Positions 9,232 through 19,964 of a stretch of DNA of 64,000 bases are shown here, one piece after another (position 1 is the first letter of the stretch; each line of letters starts with the position of its first letter). Location: NCBI RefSeq assembly GCF_000699445.3, contig NC_067196.1, positions 87,026,364 through 87,090,363 on the forward strand, written 5' to 3'. A program made the translations under genes and the position numbers. Below the pieces are notes generated by a model. That model had not been told where the DNA came from. It was given only the letters and a program-made list of their open reading frames with translations, and did no database searches. Source of the DNA: Schistosoma haematobium (taxonomy: Eukaryota; Platyhelminthes; Trematoda; Strigeidida; Schistosomatidae).

Positions 9232-9743
9232 TGTTATATCCTGATGAGAATAATGAAGAGTAACTATTGGAATCTGTTTCTGGACTAATACTATACGTAT
9301 ATTTTTATCGTATAATTGTTAACTAACTAAGCTATTCATATTCATGTTCCTATTATTATAAGTTATATTTTGACCTATGAACTATTATTATACGATTTAC
9401 CATTCTCGAGTTATGCCCAGTCTGCCAATTACTATCTCCCACATTCACAGCCACTTTTGGCTGAATCTTGTACAAGTGTTGTTTCCTAATTTATGGTACG
9501 ATGTGGTCTGTTTGGTTGGTATATAAACCCAGTATGTTTGAAAGAAATGATTCATATCGCAGAGGCTGAGATTGATGTTCTGGACTTAACTGGCTGGGCT
9601 AGGTGGGAAGGGGGACTGATAAGGAATCTAGACTGGTCGTCCAGGTTTTATGCGTCATTGATTCGGTCGATAAATTACTGTTCTCCAATTGGTGGTATCA
9701 TTACCATATACATTGATAAGGACACAGGCCACAAGTTATAACA
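9232..9743 (+). mobile_element. Solo LTR of the same family (512 bp)
   Basis: TGTTATATCCTGATGAG start and AAGTTATAACA end, with TATATAAACCC near 9523. It aligns over its length with 5747-6988 minus the SINE block. The flanking pentamers TACTG and TGGTG match at three of five positions, so the target duplication is decayed or was lost by inter-element recombination. ORFs inside it are not conserved in the other copies. Confidence 0.75.
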
Positions 9744-9985
9744 TGGTGGTATTAGTCGATCAACCAGATTCAACTAGTCTGTACACAGATGGAAAATTCT
9801 ACCCTGTAGTTGTAGATGGAGTCTTTTAACCAGTAGGCTACTACTGCTTTAAAATTCCTGATAAACTATTCTGTTGTCAGTTTTGAAACAAATTAAAATG
9901 TCTTCATTCGTAAATGGCAACTTATTCGTAATACCTCGTAGTTATTTAGAAGGCAGTTAACAAAGATACATGGTTTGAATTATGT

Positions 9986-10175
9986 TTTCTGGTTAGCGTT
10001 TTTTTAGCGAGTTAGTTTTCTAAGGGTTAGGGTCACTAACTCCATGTCCAACCTTCTTACATTATCCGGGCTCGGGACCAGCAGCAGCCCCAGAGGAGCT
10101 ACAGGCGGAGTTGGAGAATGCTGGTCAGCGGCCTATGCTTCATTGGTAGTAATAGGCGTAAGTAAGTAACAAAGA
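9986..10175 (+). mobile_element. Very short RTE derivative: 5' module joined directly to 3' terminus
   Basis: A GC-rich module (GGTTAGCG at 9991, then GGGCTCGGGACCAGCAGCAG near 10066-10085) joins at about 10105 to the last 65 bases of the TAAG-tail RTE (GGAGAATGCTGG, GGCGTAAGTAAG). The same module begins the RTE fragment at 29047 and occurs alone at 16256 and 58968. This copy is therefore an extreme internal deletion carrying both ends, only about 190 bp long. Confidence 0.65.
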
Positions 10176-10526
10176 TGTATATATGTAACCCGCATAGTAA
10201 AAAATAATCTAATCACTTACGATCTGCTTGAATTATAAGTAAATAAAAAACATCTCGAATTTATTGTAAATATATACAATTCCATTAATTTTATGATGAA
10301 AAGAAACTCGGAATATGTGAAACTTCACAAAGTATTGTGAAAATGTAAATTGTTGATTATATGCTCATTTACTAGTACGATATGAATCACATCTTCCGTA
10401 TAGGCGATATTTGACATTCCAATCTCTATGAGAATCGACTTTCATGATAAGAAAAATCAGAACTTTCAAGTCTTTATATATTTTATTGATACAAATATGT
10501 AAATTGTTTTAACATTCCAAAATCAG

Positions 10527-10676
10527 GTATACCAATGATGAATATGGGTACAGTACGTTTACCAAGATTAATAGGTTTGTCTCGTTCTCTTGACATGATA
10601 CTAACTGGACGTGAATTGCATGCTAATGAAGCTTTGGAATTTGGATTAGTTAATCGTGTTACTCCAACTGGAACTG
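10527..10676 (+). CDS. Crotonase-family protein, internal exon B
   Basis: Acceptor AAATCAG, donor ACTG|GTAAGC; 150 bases, phase 1 at both ends. After the shared Cys codon the translation runs [20 protein letters not shown], then [16 protein letters not shown] and [10 protein letters not shown]. This is the GGTxRLPRxxG...LIxTGRxxxAxEAxxxGLVxxVxP signature of crotonase proteins. Standard hydratases carry the second catalytic Glu in a PE-hydrophobic-x-x-G motif just before the GGT; here that stretch is CIPMMNMGT with no Glu. So the protein keeps one of the two hydratase acids, as in several crotonase relatives of different or unknown activity. A read-through past the donor meets a stop at 10766. 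Confidence 0.88.
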
Positions 10677-10779
10677 GTAAGCTTTATTTTTTATTAATTT
10701 TACTTACTACCATGAAGCTTATGAAAGTTGGTTTCTTTCAAAGTAAATATGTAACTACTTTTGAGTAGTGTGAAATTAT

Positions 10780-11285
10780 TCACAAATTTATTCAGTCTTA
10801 GATGCCCAGATGATACTCTGTAATATCAACGACTGAATTGAAAACAATGATATCACATCAATTTTATTCACGTATTTCAAATATTACATTGGTTTTCAGT
10901 TTTTAGTGTTATAGAACACTCATTGTGAGTCATCTTTGATCGGTAACTAAATATGGATAGGATAATTAATCGTATCACTGTAGTGTATTGTACAAAATAG
11001 CATTTTATTGCCATACATCGTAATACCACCGATTCAAGAATTAGAATGACAAATAATAACTATACGAAGTGTACTAATAATTTCATAGTTTTAATTAATA
11101 TTCCAACATAGACTTATTAAAAATCATAAGAAAAAACTAATTTTCCTTGTTTATTTTAAATTAACCTTAAGTTTAACAAATACTGACTTAGTACATAAAA
11201 GATATTTAGCCTGTGTTCTATCAAATCAAAGGCTTGTTTTTATTCGTTGTTAAGTGTTATCACAAAGGTTATCATATTTTAAATA
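10780..11285. other. AT-rich intron sequence, nothing recognised
   Basis: About 500 bases after exon B with no repeat family or coding signal that I can support. Confidence 0.5.
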
Positions 11286-11289
11286 CGTG

Positions 11290-11655
11290 TGAAATTTTAA
11301 TAGTTGAATTCATGAGTCACTCTAAGCTACACCGCCATGGAAAGCGCGGTAGCACTAGGCGGCTGTCTTGTCCAAATGTAAGACTCCTCACCAGTGCTCA
11401 TCCACGAATCCGCGTGTAGGACGTGAATTCAAGCCCTTTGGTCTCTCGCGCGGACGCCTAACTTCTTAACCACCAAGCCAGCACCCAACAGTGTTAATGT
11501 TCAACTCCAATTAGTCCATGATCTTGCGCGATCCTTCATCCGTTGTCTGACGTGGATAATTTTTTCTACCCAACACGGACTGGACTCCATTGGTTACGGC
11601 TTCTCACTAAAGCTAATTACTAGTGAGTACATGATTATTATCAGAATGGTGATTT
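11290..11655 (-). mobile_element. Degenerate SMα-like SINE with downstream module
   Basis: Minus-strand copy beginning at the ATCATGAGTC-type end (11308) and extending through a decayed tRNA-like core near 11420-11490. It then runs into the associated 3' module (CTTCTCACTAAAGC near 11608, ATTATTATCAGAA at 11635). The hammerhead core reads GTGAGGA on the minus strand and GAAA has become CAAG, so it is dead. Confidence 0.65.
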
Positions 11656-11667
11656 ATAGAAATCGGT

Positions 11668-11795
11668 AATAATTTTAATAGTTAAATTCATGAATCGAAC
11701 TAAGCTAGATCACCATTAAAGACCTGAAATCACTGAACGGCCGTTTCTTCCTAGTATGAGACTCCTTAGCATTGCTCATCTCGTACGAAATGATT
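11668..11795 (-). mobile_element. SMα-like SINE end fragment
   Basis: Minus-strand end with TTCATGAATCGAACTAAGC and CGGCCGTTTCTTCCTAGTATG. Only the hammerhead arm half survives; the tRNA-like core is missing. Confidence 0.55.
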
Positions 11796-11993
11796 AACAT
11801 TTTGACTAGATCAATTAACTAGTAATTCATTTTCATTGATTTGTTTGCCTATTTTTGCTATTTCATCATCTTGAGAATTATTAAATTTATCATTTTTCCT
11901 TTTTTCATCTTTTAACAACACATTGTTAGTTGTTTATATATTTATCAAAATGTAATGACCTATCATTTTTATTCTATGTTTACTTTATTCTAC

Positions 11994-12036
11994 CCCCCCT
12001 TGTTGTTGCCGTCGTTGTTGTTGTTGTTGTTGTGTT
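11994..12036. repeat. C-run followed by (GTT)n microsatellite
   Basis: Seven Cs and then CGTCGTTGTTGTTG continuing as a GTT repeat. Simple repeat with no coding meaning. Confidence 0.85.
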
Positions 12037-12485
12037 GATTATCTATTTTTTTTTGTAATGTTTTGAAAATTGTTGTTTCTTTTTGTTTTTATTGTAGGTA
12101 ATCCGTCATTTTATAATCTTGTTTTTATGTGTTAAGTTGTTTTTTTTCTCTTAACTACCATACTTCATTCAGCAACATTATGCAAGTTTACTATCCTTTA
12201 ACGGTTAATTTACCTTTGATCATTATATATATACATATGTATCCTTGTTTTCACACTGTATAGAAATTTTACATTGTTCAAGAGTGCTCATAGGAACGTA
12301 ATGGTATGTTCTGTCTTTTATTAAAGATGACAGTTACATTACAGTATTAAGTTAAGAAATACATAATATTTTCAGTAATCATATGCTGGTATACAAAGAA
12401 TCCTTCAGTAAAATTATTCCTTTCTCCGTCAGTTATTGAAATCGTATTGATTATCTCTCAGTTAATTTAAAAGAACAATTATCTG

Positions 12486-12832
12486 TATAGGGTTGTGAAG
12501 ATTATTAAGTTTTTGATTGAGATCATGAACCGATTGATGTTAGACCACCGTTGGAGACCTGGAAGTAAGTCATTGAAGATAATGGTGGATGTGTCGTTCA
12601 ATTTCGTGGATTGGTTGATGTTAGACATTAACACCATTGAATGCCGGCTCAGTGGTCCAGTAGGTTGAGCGTTCTCGAGCGAGACTAAAGGCCATGGTTT
12701 CGAATCTCGCGAGCGTGATCGTGGATGCGCATTGCTGAGGAATCCAAGAATAGGACGAAATGGCCGTCCAATGCTTCCAGGTTTTCAACGGTGGTCTAAC
12801 ACCAATTGGTTCATTATCTCAGTTAAAAAACA
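12486..12832 (+). mobile_element. SMα-like SINE, subfamily B (TATAGGG end)
   Basis: Left end TATAGGGTTGTGAAGATT and then the subfamily-B arm (ATGAACCGATTGATGTTAG). Next come a spacer (ATGTTAGACATTAACACC), a tRNA-like core with box A GGCTCAGTGG (12645) and box B GGTTTCGAATC (12694), and a plus-strand hammerhead arm. The outer arms are inverted copies of each other. Confidence 0.8.
12729..12774 (+). ncRNA. Hammerhead ribozyme motif with compensated helix I
   Basis: Core CTGAGGA at 12735, GAAA at 12757, cleavage triplet GTC at 12766-12768. Helix I is GCATTG/CAATGC, six perfect pairs, whereas most copies in this window have GCACTG/CAGTGC. One pair has changed on both sides. Helix II keeps three of four pairs. 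Confidence 0.7.
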
Positions 12833-12959
12833 ATTATTTTCATTCCAATTGGTTGATCATGGCTTTTGTTTACTTTCGTCAACGTTTCAATTGAGAATAC
12901 TTAAAAAGTTCAAGAAATCTAGATTTATTCATATTATTAGATGATTTCTTGTGTTTGTA

Positions 12960-13940
12960 TTTAAATCTTTATCTTTCATTATATTGTTAATCCTAGGTAG
13001 TTGACGGCACTCGTTAACAAAGTGTATTTAGAATTTTAATAGGAATGATACGCCTCATTTGAATGCATTGATAGAATGCCATTCAGAGATAACAGCTCAT
13101 AACTAAATATCCTACCGCTGAACAAATTATCAGTGAGAAATTATTTTGTTTCCTCTGTAAAAAAACTATAGAATAGGATTCTACAAGTTTGATAATATTG
13201 AGTTAAAACTATACTATTACTATCAAATGTTGAGGATTGAATTCTAACTGAGGGGTTTAAAGGTATTGAAACCAGTCCTAGGTTGAATCCCTTGTAATGT
13301 TGAGGATGAGCAATACTGATAAGCACTAAACAGAGAAGAAACGTCTCGATTAATCTTTCATTTGATGTTATGTTTCAACTAATTATGTCCATAATCAATA
13401 TCAAAAACGATTTTTCTTTTTTTTTTATTGAACAAAATACTTGTATATATGTATATATAATACTAATGGAATCAAATGCACTTGGCAAAAGGTAATACGA
13501 AATGTAGTTTACTCTGTTGACAATGATAAATGGAGAATTGTTTTATTCTGGAAGTATTAGTTACGTTCGAATTATTATGATAATCACTATATTAATAAAA
13601 TGTAATAACTGAATTTGTATGTATCATGAATGCCTGACTAATCATTTTAACTGATTTTACCCGAGTAATAAATAGTTACAAAAATTTGGATTCATTGATC
13701 AAATATCCCTTTATAAACGGATATCTAAAAGTAGAATAACTTGACAACTAACATGAGTTATTGTACATATCCGAATAACATACTTATATACAGATTATTT
13801 AATATAGAAATATATATAGTTAACGATCACTTAAAACATAAACTGGATTCAGATTTGATAGATCACCTACATTCCGGTTAACGTTTTTATTTATCGAGTT
13901 AAAATATGAAAATCATGCACTAAATACATCATTTGCATAT
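12960..13940. other. AT-rich intron sequence, nothing recognised
   Basis: Nearly 1 kb with only short spurious frames and small A/T tracts. Confidence 0.5.
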
Positions 13941-13984
13941 CTTTGTACTGTCTTTTACATACACCATTATTCCTACAATTCTGT

Positions 13985-14335
13985 TGTTATTTCGATTACT
14001 CTCCGGTTTCCTTCTTGTTCCTTTCATTTCAATCTTCTGCTGCCACGCAGTTCACTTCTGATTGGTGCTACATATTACTTATACTTATGTTTATCTCTGA
14101 TGTCCGCTCAGTACCCGTTACGTCCCACATCCTCCCCCCATCGACAGCGACTGCTACGCCCAATATCGCCTTGCCAGAACACTCCACTCGATGTCTTCTT
14201 CCTGGACCAGATTGCCCCAACTAAGTATCTCGCAACGGTGTCCGCAGAAACGCACCTTACCCGCTTCCTCTTTGGCAGCGACACCAAATGTATTGAACGG
14301 GAACTCAAGTGGGGAACAGCAATTAAGTAGTACCA
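13985..14335 (+). repeat. Unclassified dispersed repeat with a GC-rich extension
   Basis: A stretch rich in C (14100-14300) in AT-rich surroundings. Its left part (ATCTTCTGCTGCCACGCAG, then TACATATTACTTATACT) resembles segments at 63.48-63.55, 33.85-33.92 and, reversed, 48.54-48.62 kb. Short frames overlap in three phases. None resembles a known protein to me. It could be the leader of an LTR or RTE element. Confidence 0.35.
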
Positions 14336-14409
14336 ACATTTCGCGATTAATTATGAAAATATCGAATGATTCACTAAACAATTGATAGAATAAAATCAAG
14401 GTGATTATA

Positions 14410-14945
14410 GCTCCCAAATGCCCTGGTACGGCCGAAGGTGGGGAGAGTCAGCTCTCCTTTTCGAAATGCTCTTACACGGTCACGCGACTAAAGTCGCTGC
14501 CAGGGAAGTCTTACTCACTGCCTTTTCACAGCAGGAGTGCTGTTTACGAAATCAAAAGGACGAAAAGTGAATGCCCGGTGTTTTAATCGGGTTGGTGGAT
14601 ATGGAGGATTCACCTAGGGGAGTTGGAAAACCCTGATTTCAAACCAATGGTTCACATGGGCTCCAGGATCCTAAGGGAACAAATAGCGTATGAACCAATG
14701 GTTGGTCACCGGCTACCATGGGACTGTATCTCCTTACGTTGCCCTACTGTCTTGTGGATTAGACCTCTAGGTTAAAGGCTCGGGTAGTGGCCTCCTAAGA
14801 AAACCAGCTGCCTCAGTTTGAGCATACTGACCGTATCCAAGCATTTACACAAATCGAATGATTTATGTGGCACTTATCTATTTGGTGCCTTCTTATACCA
14901 ATATTTATGTGTTTAAATAAATAAATAAATAATAAATATCGTTGA
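14410..14945 (+). mobile_element. Near full-length TAAA-tail non-autonomous element
   Basis: Starts CCCAAATGCCCTGGTACGG and ends AAATAAATAAATAAATAATA. It aligns along its whole length with 1162-1683, with scattered substitutions. No clear target duplication, so this copy is older or slightly truncated. Confidence 0.7.
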
Positions 14946-14954
14946 TTCAATTCC

Positions 14955-15840
14955 TTGGGAGGGAGTTGTGGGTGTGCATTGTTGGAAGGTCAGAACAAAG
15001 CAGCTACCCAGCACTTTTTAATTTCCAATTGTACTTAAACTGAAATTAGTCTATAACGAATCTAACCTACAAACTATGTTAACAGGCCTTTTTTTAAAGA
15101 ATTTTATATGAATATTCATTGAATTAACCGAATCTATCTTTTCTACAGTTACATAGGTAACATTATCTTTCCTTTTTATATATTATTATTACTATTATTA
15201 TTATCATTATTGCTAATATTGTTACTGTCCATCTGAGTTCTTTCATTAAATTAAAAAAAATGAATAAATGAATGAATAATTGAACATTTATCACTCTGCT
15301 GATCTTTTTCATTTATGACAGAGTGACTTTTTTTTCTTTTTTTTTTATTCCTCTTTCCTCCCCCCCACCTCTGAAATAAATGAATGTTATTGCTATGATT
15401 TCTCTTTTCTTTTTTCGTTTTTTTCTTTCTATTTTGTTTCAATTATTACAGAGATAAAAATTATTTTAATTTTAGCCATTGATCATTGAATATTTTAATT
15501 GAAAAATTATCACAAATATACTACTTCCTTGATATATTACTATTACTAACACTATTACTAATACTATTACTATTACTATTATTATTATTATTATTAGTAG
15601 TAGTAGTATTATTATTATTTGAGTGAGTTGTTTAAACTAGAGTAATTATAGATAATAATAATAATATTGAGTGTTATCTAATTTTACAATTAAAACGTGT
15701 TCTGTTCCTTTTTTAGAAAAAAACTTTTGATCGACATGTTCCTTCTGTAAAATGTAAATATTAATAATAATAAGTTAGAGATAGTGAATTGTAATATAAT
15801 TGGATCTTATAACACATTATGATATAATAATAAGCTTTTC
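14955..15840. repeat. Simple-repeat-rich intron stretch
   Basis: Contains TTA/TAC trinucleotide runs at 15181-15215 and 15538-15625, a T-rich run with C blocks at 15325-15375, and otherwise plain AT-rich DNA. The ORF on its minus strand is only the Lys/Asn-rich reading of these runs. Confidence 0.7.
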
Positions 15841-15844
15841 TTTC

Positions 15845-16140
15845 ACTCTATCTCTTTTTCTCTCGATGATCCTGGGTCCATGAGATTCCTATCCTATCAG
15901 TGCTTGTTTGGATAGCATCAGTGCAATTCCTTCTTCATGGCTGGAGTATAACAGTGGCTGCCCAAAAACTAGTCGTTTTTTTGTCCAACTTGCGTCCGAT
16001 ATGTTTCACTGATTCCAAACACCTTCAGGTTGTAGCTTATCATTTCTGTAGCAATTTGGATGACTCTCTCTCTCTCTGTCTTCCATATTGTAGGAGAATT
16101 CCATGTATCTAAATTGATGGTTGTTCTAGTTGTTAGAAGG
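15845..16140 (-). pseudogene. RTE-clade apurinic-type endonuclease fragment
   Basis: On the minus strand near 16105 down to 15990 the translation reads DTWNSPTIWKTERERVIQIA, then TEMISYNLKVFGISETYR and TQVGQK. This matches the N-terminal part of RTE endonucleases (NxRTMxxxGR...IAxEMxxYxLxVLGISETHW). The GISE stretch carries the family's conserved acid. The frame breaks shortly afterwards. It sits beside, and opposite in strand to, the 5' module at 16256, an inverted arrangement typical of twin-primed insertions. Confidence 0.6.
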
Positions 16141-16255
16141 GACATCAGCCTCGTGACTTGCGAAGGAACTCGGCTTTCATTATAAGGCGTTATAACTCAT
16201 CTAAACGAAGACCTTCTAACTCCCAGGACAGAGTTTAAATAGTTTGAATTGTTTT

Positions 16256-16384
16256 TTCTGATTAGCGTTTTTTAGCGAGTTAGTTTTCTACGAGATGGGG
16301 TCGGTACCCTCATGCCCAACCCTCCTGTTTTATCCGGGCTTGGGACCGGCAGTAGCCCCAGGGAGGCTCTGGGCGGAGTCAAGA
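16256..16384 (+). mobile_element. RTE 5' GC-rich module, isolated
   Basis: TTCTGATTAGCGTTTTTTAG followed by GGGATGGGGT-like and GGGCTTGGGACCGGCAGTAG segments. It is the same module as at 9986, 29047 and 58968. No RTE 3' part follows on this strand. Confidence 0.6.
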
Positions 16385-16389
16385 CAATA

Positions 16390-16985
16390 TTCAGAGAATA
16401 CAATGAATTCATTTTATATTTCGTTGCATTTTCTTCAGTCACATACAAGTTTGATTATTCCCACTTCTTAATATCATGTTAAACTTTTTTAAAAAATGAA
16501 TTGTCAATCAATAATAAGTTATTTGAAGAATAAATGAAGTTAGGTGTTAAAGATTTTAATGAATATCGTCCTAGTTCAATAGTACCCCGTTTATTAGACA
16601 GGGAACACCAAATGAAACAGATAAATGGATCCAAAAGTATCAATAAACAGTCCATCTTTACTTTATTAACATGTTCAGGAACCGTTGCTATAAGAAGCCT
16701 GAAACCTAGCCTTTGTCTTTGAAGTGAGTCAGTAATTAACCTTAGACTAACTTGATAACAGAAGTGGACTAAACATTTGTATCTCTTTTCCTCTCAGCTA
16801 TTTGTAGTTAAAACTAGTAAGTTTAATTCACAGGTCTCTTTTCTATCTAATTACTTTTAGTTTCTGTTTCATTACGCAATGAAGTTTTATATTCTGGAAC
16901 TTCCACTCCAAAAAACTATGTCTTTTTAGAACTTTTATGCCTAATTTTCGTTGCATTCCAAATAACTTATTCGTTGTTGATTCAC
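16390..16985. other. AT-rich intron sequence, nothing recognised
   Basis: No repeat family or coding signature that I can support. Confidence 0.5.
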
Positions 16986-16989
16986 GATT

Positions 16990-17362
16990 CGTTTTTTCAA
17001 TATTTTGTTAATAGTATCAGAAGGGGGTTCGTGGAGATGATGAATCAATTGAAGCTAGACCACCATGGAAAACCTGGAAACACTGGACGGCCGTTTCGTC
17101 TTATTGTGAAACTCCTCGGCAGTGCGCGTCCATGACTCCGCCTCGCGAGATTTGAAACCAGGACCTAAAATTCTAGCGTGCGAGCGCATAACCACTAGAC
17201 CACTGAGTCGACATCCGACAGTGTTAATGTCTAACTTCATCTAATCCACAAAAAATCCACTGCTGAGGAGTCCCACAGCAGGACGAAACGGCCGTCCAGT
17301 GCTTCCAGATTTTCCATGGTGTCTAGCTTCAATTGACTCATGATCTCAACTATTGAAATTAT
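16990..17362 (-). mobile_element. SMα-like SINE with a second hammerhead arm in inverse orientation
   Basis: Left end TATCAGAAGGGGGTTCGTGG, then a minus-strand hammerhead arm whose core is CCGAGGA (broken), a minus-strand tRNA-like core with box B near 17150, and a spacer. A plus-strand hammerhead arm follows, ending TGACTCATGATCTCAACTAT. Both outer arms are inverted copies. Confidence 0.8.
17258..17301 (+). ncRNA. Hammerhead ribozyme motif, all core positions intact
   Basis: Helix I CACTG/CAGTG, core CTGAGGA (17263-17269), helix II GTCC/GGAC with a 7-base loop, GAAA (17285-17288), a short palindromic helix III ACGGCCGT and cleavage triplet GTC (17294-17296). This is the same layout as the crystallised S. 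mansoni hammerhead, which also has a GTCC...GGAC helix II. Cleavage is expected after the C at 17296. Confidence 0.8.
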
Positions 17363-17364
17363 GT

Positions 17365-18000
17365 TAATAATTAGGAATACTTAAACATATTAGCTTGTAT
17401 ATCACTGAAAAGATAACAACGAAATGCAATGAATTCATTGTATTCTACAAATTGTCATTCTTTACTTTTTCTCTCTATTACTTGAGTCTTTTCAATATAA
17501 ATATTTACTCATAAGAGAAACCATGATCTATTGAATCAACCATGACAACAATATATCCATTACCTGCCTGGCAACAACTAAGTTGAAAAATAAAAATTAT
17601 TTGGTTCAACACTACGATATTCTTCACGATACTTATAAGATTTGGATTCTATTTTACATACATAATATCATATGTATACACAGTTGAGAAGTGTCAGATT
17701 TGGATAAATTACACTAAATGTCACTAATGTATTAAAAATTATCATTAATGAAAGTATACTTTACGGACAGTTGTTATCCATTTAGAATGTAGATGATGCG
17801 AATGAATAATTTATCATATAAAAAGCAACAATTAGAATTCAGAATCATGATTAAGATCTAGAGTCTATGTTTAAAGTAGAAAGGATACTTTATAGTTAAA
17901 TAAATGAACATTTATGCTGTGAATTCTTTGATCGTAAATCTTGATAATATTTAGATCAATTTGAAGAATACATAAATCATGATCTCTATTCTTTAATATT
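17365..18000. other. AT-rich intron sequence, nothing recognised
   Basis: No feature that I can support in these 640 bases. Confidence 0.5.
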
Positions 18001-18009
18001 CTCTTGATT

Positions 18010-18190
18010 TCAACAGTTGAAATCATGAGTCAATTGAAGCTAGACCACTATGGAAAACCTGGAAGCACTGGACGGCCGTTCCGTTCTATTGTGGAACTCC
18101 TCATCAGTGCGCATCCACACCTCCGCCTCACGGGATTCGAACCCAGGACCTATCAGTCTCGCGCCAGGCGCTTAACCAATTTGGTTATCA
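18010..18190 (-). mobile_element. SMα-like SINE, truncated
   Basis: Minus-strand copy from the ATCATGAGTCAATTGAAGC end through the hammerhead arm and box B (GGATTCGAACCC at 18141 on +). It is cut off at the box A side near 18187. The core reads ATGAGGA and GAAA has become GGAA, so the ribozyme is dead. Confidence 0.75.
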
Positions 18191-18194
18191 ATTG

Positions 18195-18780
18195 TAAACG
18201 TCTAAATAGATAAATATTATTCAATATTACTTGATTCTTGATAAATTGTAAACTATTCAATTATCGAATTTTGAATTTCGCGCGAAAAATCTAACACTTT
18301 CTATCTTATATATGATGTTTTACTGAATAATCTTCAAAAGGAAACAAGATTTTTTTTGAAATTTTTGTTAGTGTTGCCATGGTGATGGTATTGTGAACAT
18401 ATTTAATTTAATGTTTTTTTTTTTTAAAAAAATAACAGAAAAATAATTATTCACCGTTTAAAAAAGATAAGAGTTATTAAATTAATGAGATTAGATTAAT
18501 TTACAGAGAATAATTAATCATTAATTGATATTTAATTTGATTGATATCATGTAATTTGAGCCAATAATACTGAATAATTTATGTCCTGCTGTTGTTGTTG
18601 ATTATGAATATTAACTAAGATAGAACTAATTGAGAAAAATAAAATTCATTGAGTATTGAATGAATGATTTGTTCTCCAGTTGATGATTATTTTTCTTAGC
18701 GGTATACAATTGTCACAAAATAATACATGATTTATTGTAAAATTTTGTTATCTTACTACAGTCATAAAATAGTTGGTAGC
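18195..18780. other. AT-rich intron sequence, nothing recognised
   Basis: Contains only A/T homopolymer tracts (for example around 18415-18435). Confidence 0.5.
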
Positions 18781-18782
18781 AC

Positions 18783-19775
18783 TGAGAAACAATGCCAGAA
18801 TGTTTGGGATGAGTTTCTGCCCGTTTAAATGCAAGTTCTTACTTCAGGATTGACCTGTGTCAACACTTGAACTAAGGATAAGGAGTGAAGTAGTCGAATG
18901 CGTTGACAAATTCACTTATCTTGGAAGTCTGATCAACCCTGATGGGTTGGTATCTGACGAAATCTCAGCACGGGTTCGAAAAGCTCGTTTGGCTTTTGCC
19001 AACTTACGTCACCTATGCCGAAGGCGAGATATCCGTCTATCCATTAAGGGATGAGTGTACTGCGCAGCAGTTCGTTTTGTTCTACTTTACAACTGTGAAA
19101 CGTGGCCATTAAGAGTAGAAGATACCCGTAAGATACTGGTATTTGATGACAGATGCCTTAGAAATATTGCTGGCGTCTGCTGGGATCATCGGGTAAGTAA
19201 TAGTGAGGTTAGATGCAGGGCATTAGGGAATGATGGTAAATCAGTTGTTGAGGTTGTGAAGCTTTATCGACTGAGATGGTCGGGCCACGTGTTGTGTATG
19301 CCTGAACACCGATTACCACGACGTGCAATGCTAACTGGTGTTGGGGATGGTTGGGAAAATGTTAGGGGCGACCAAACCAAAACGTGGCATCAGTGCTTGA
19401 AGTTACTAACTTCCAGTCTGAGCCACGTTGGTAGTTGCAAACTAATTGGTTGGGATTTGCGTGACTATCGTAACCAATGGTTGGAGGCTCTGAGTGACAT
19501 GGCTCAGAATCGATCACAATGGCGTAGGTGCACAAACTCTCTGTCTTCCCTTAAACTATGAAATTAAAATCGCTTCATATCTTTCTTTCTACCCACTAAT
19601 TTTTTCTTCCAGTACTATGTCCTTATATGCAATCTTTCCTTTATATATTACCACCACTGAATTAACTACTTCTATGAATCTGGTGTTCATCTTGCTGTGC
19701 GAGTGTGGTATGGTAACTTGGACCGATGTATATATGTGCCTGATCCTACGTTGTACCTGACCAACTGACTCATAA
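18783..19775 (+). mobile_element. RTE-clade retrotransposon 3' half (TGAC-tail family), one nonsense codon
   Basis: Translation picks up in the RT thumb region (ARMFGMSFCPFKCK) and runs through LELRIRSEVVECVDKFTYLG, DEISARVRKARLAFANLRHL and RRRDIRLSIKG. A TGA stop at 19052-19054 follows, and the same frame resumes at VYCAAVRFVLLYNCETWPL, then DHRVSNSEVR, LRWSGHVLCMPEHRLPRRAM, WHQCLKLLTSSLSHVG and QWRRCTNSLSSLKL. The TGA stands where relatives have Arg, so it looks like a CGA-to-TGA transition. The two ORFs 18857-19054 and 19055-19561 are one coding unit. The catalytic YADD and everything upstream is missing. Confidence 0.85.
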
Positions 19776-19964
19776 AATATTTGTAATTCAATGGTTCCGT
19801 TTTCTTATTCTATTCAAAATTACCAATAGAATTTGATAATTATATAATCTTATCTATACATAGTCCTTCTACTCTTTACATGATTGTACTTCGTTTTTGA
19901 AAAAAAATTGACCTTTCGATATCAGCCATTAGTATTGAGTCATTTCTGCAGAATAATTCAATTT

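Larger units (their letters stand above)
2405..10526 (+). other. Intron 1 of the window (8.1 kb, phase 1)
   Basis: Starts GTAAGT and ends TCAG. It holds a PLE remnant, an antisense RTE, TAAA-tail repeats, three solo LTRs, a palindromic SINE dimer, an SMα-like copy and a short RTE derivative. The single T left by exon A joins GT of exon B to make a Cys codon, keeping the frame. Confidence 0.8.

Noticed and set aside
10535..10768. 77-residue ORF as an independent small gene
   Set aside because: It is crotonase exon B read through the donor site; the residues after GTGK are intronic.
15251..15442. Lys/Asn-rich ORF on the minus strand
   Set aside because: Produced by T-rich and C-rich simple sequence.
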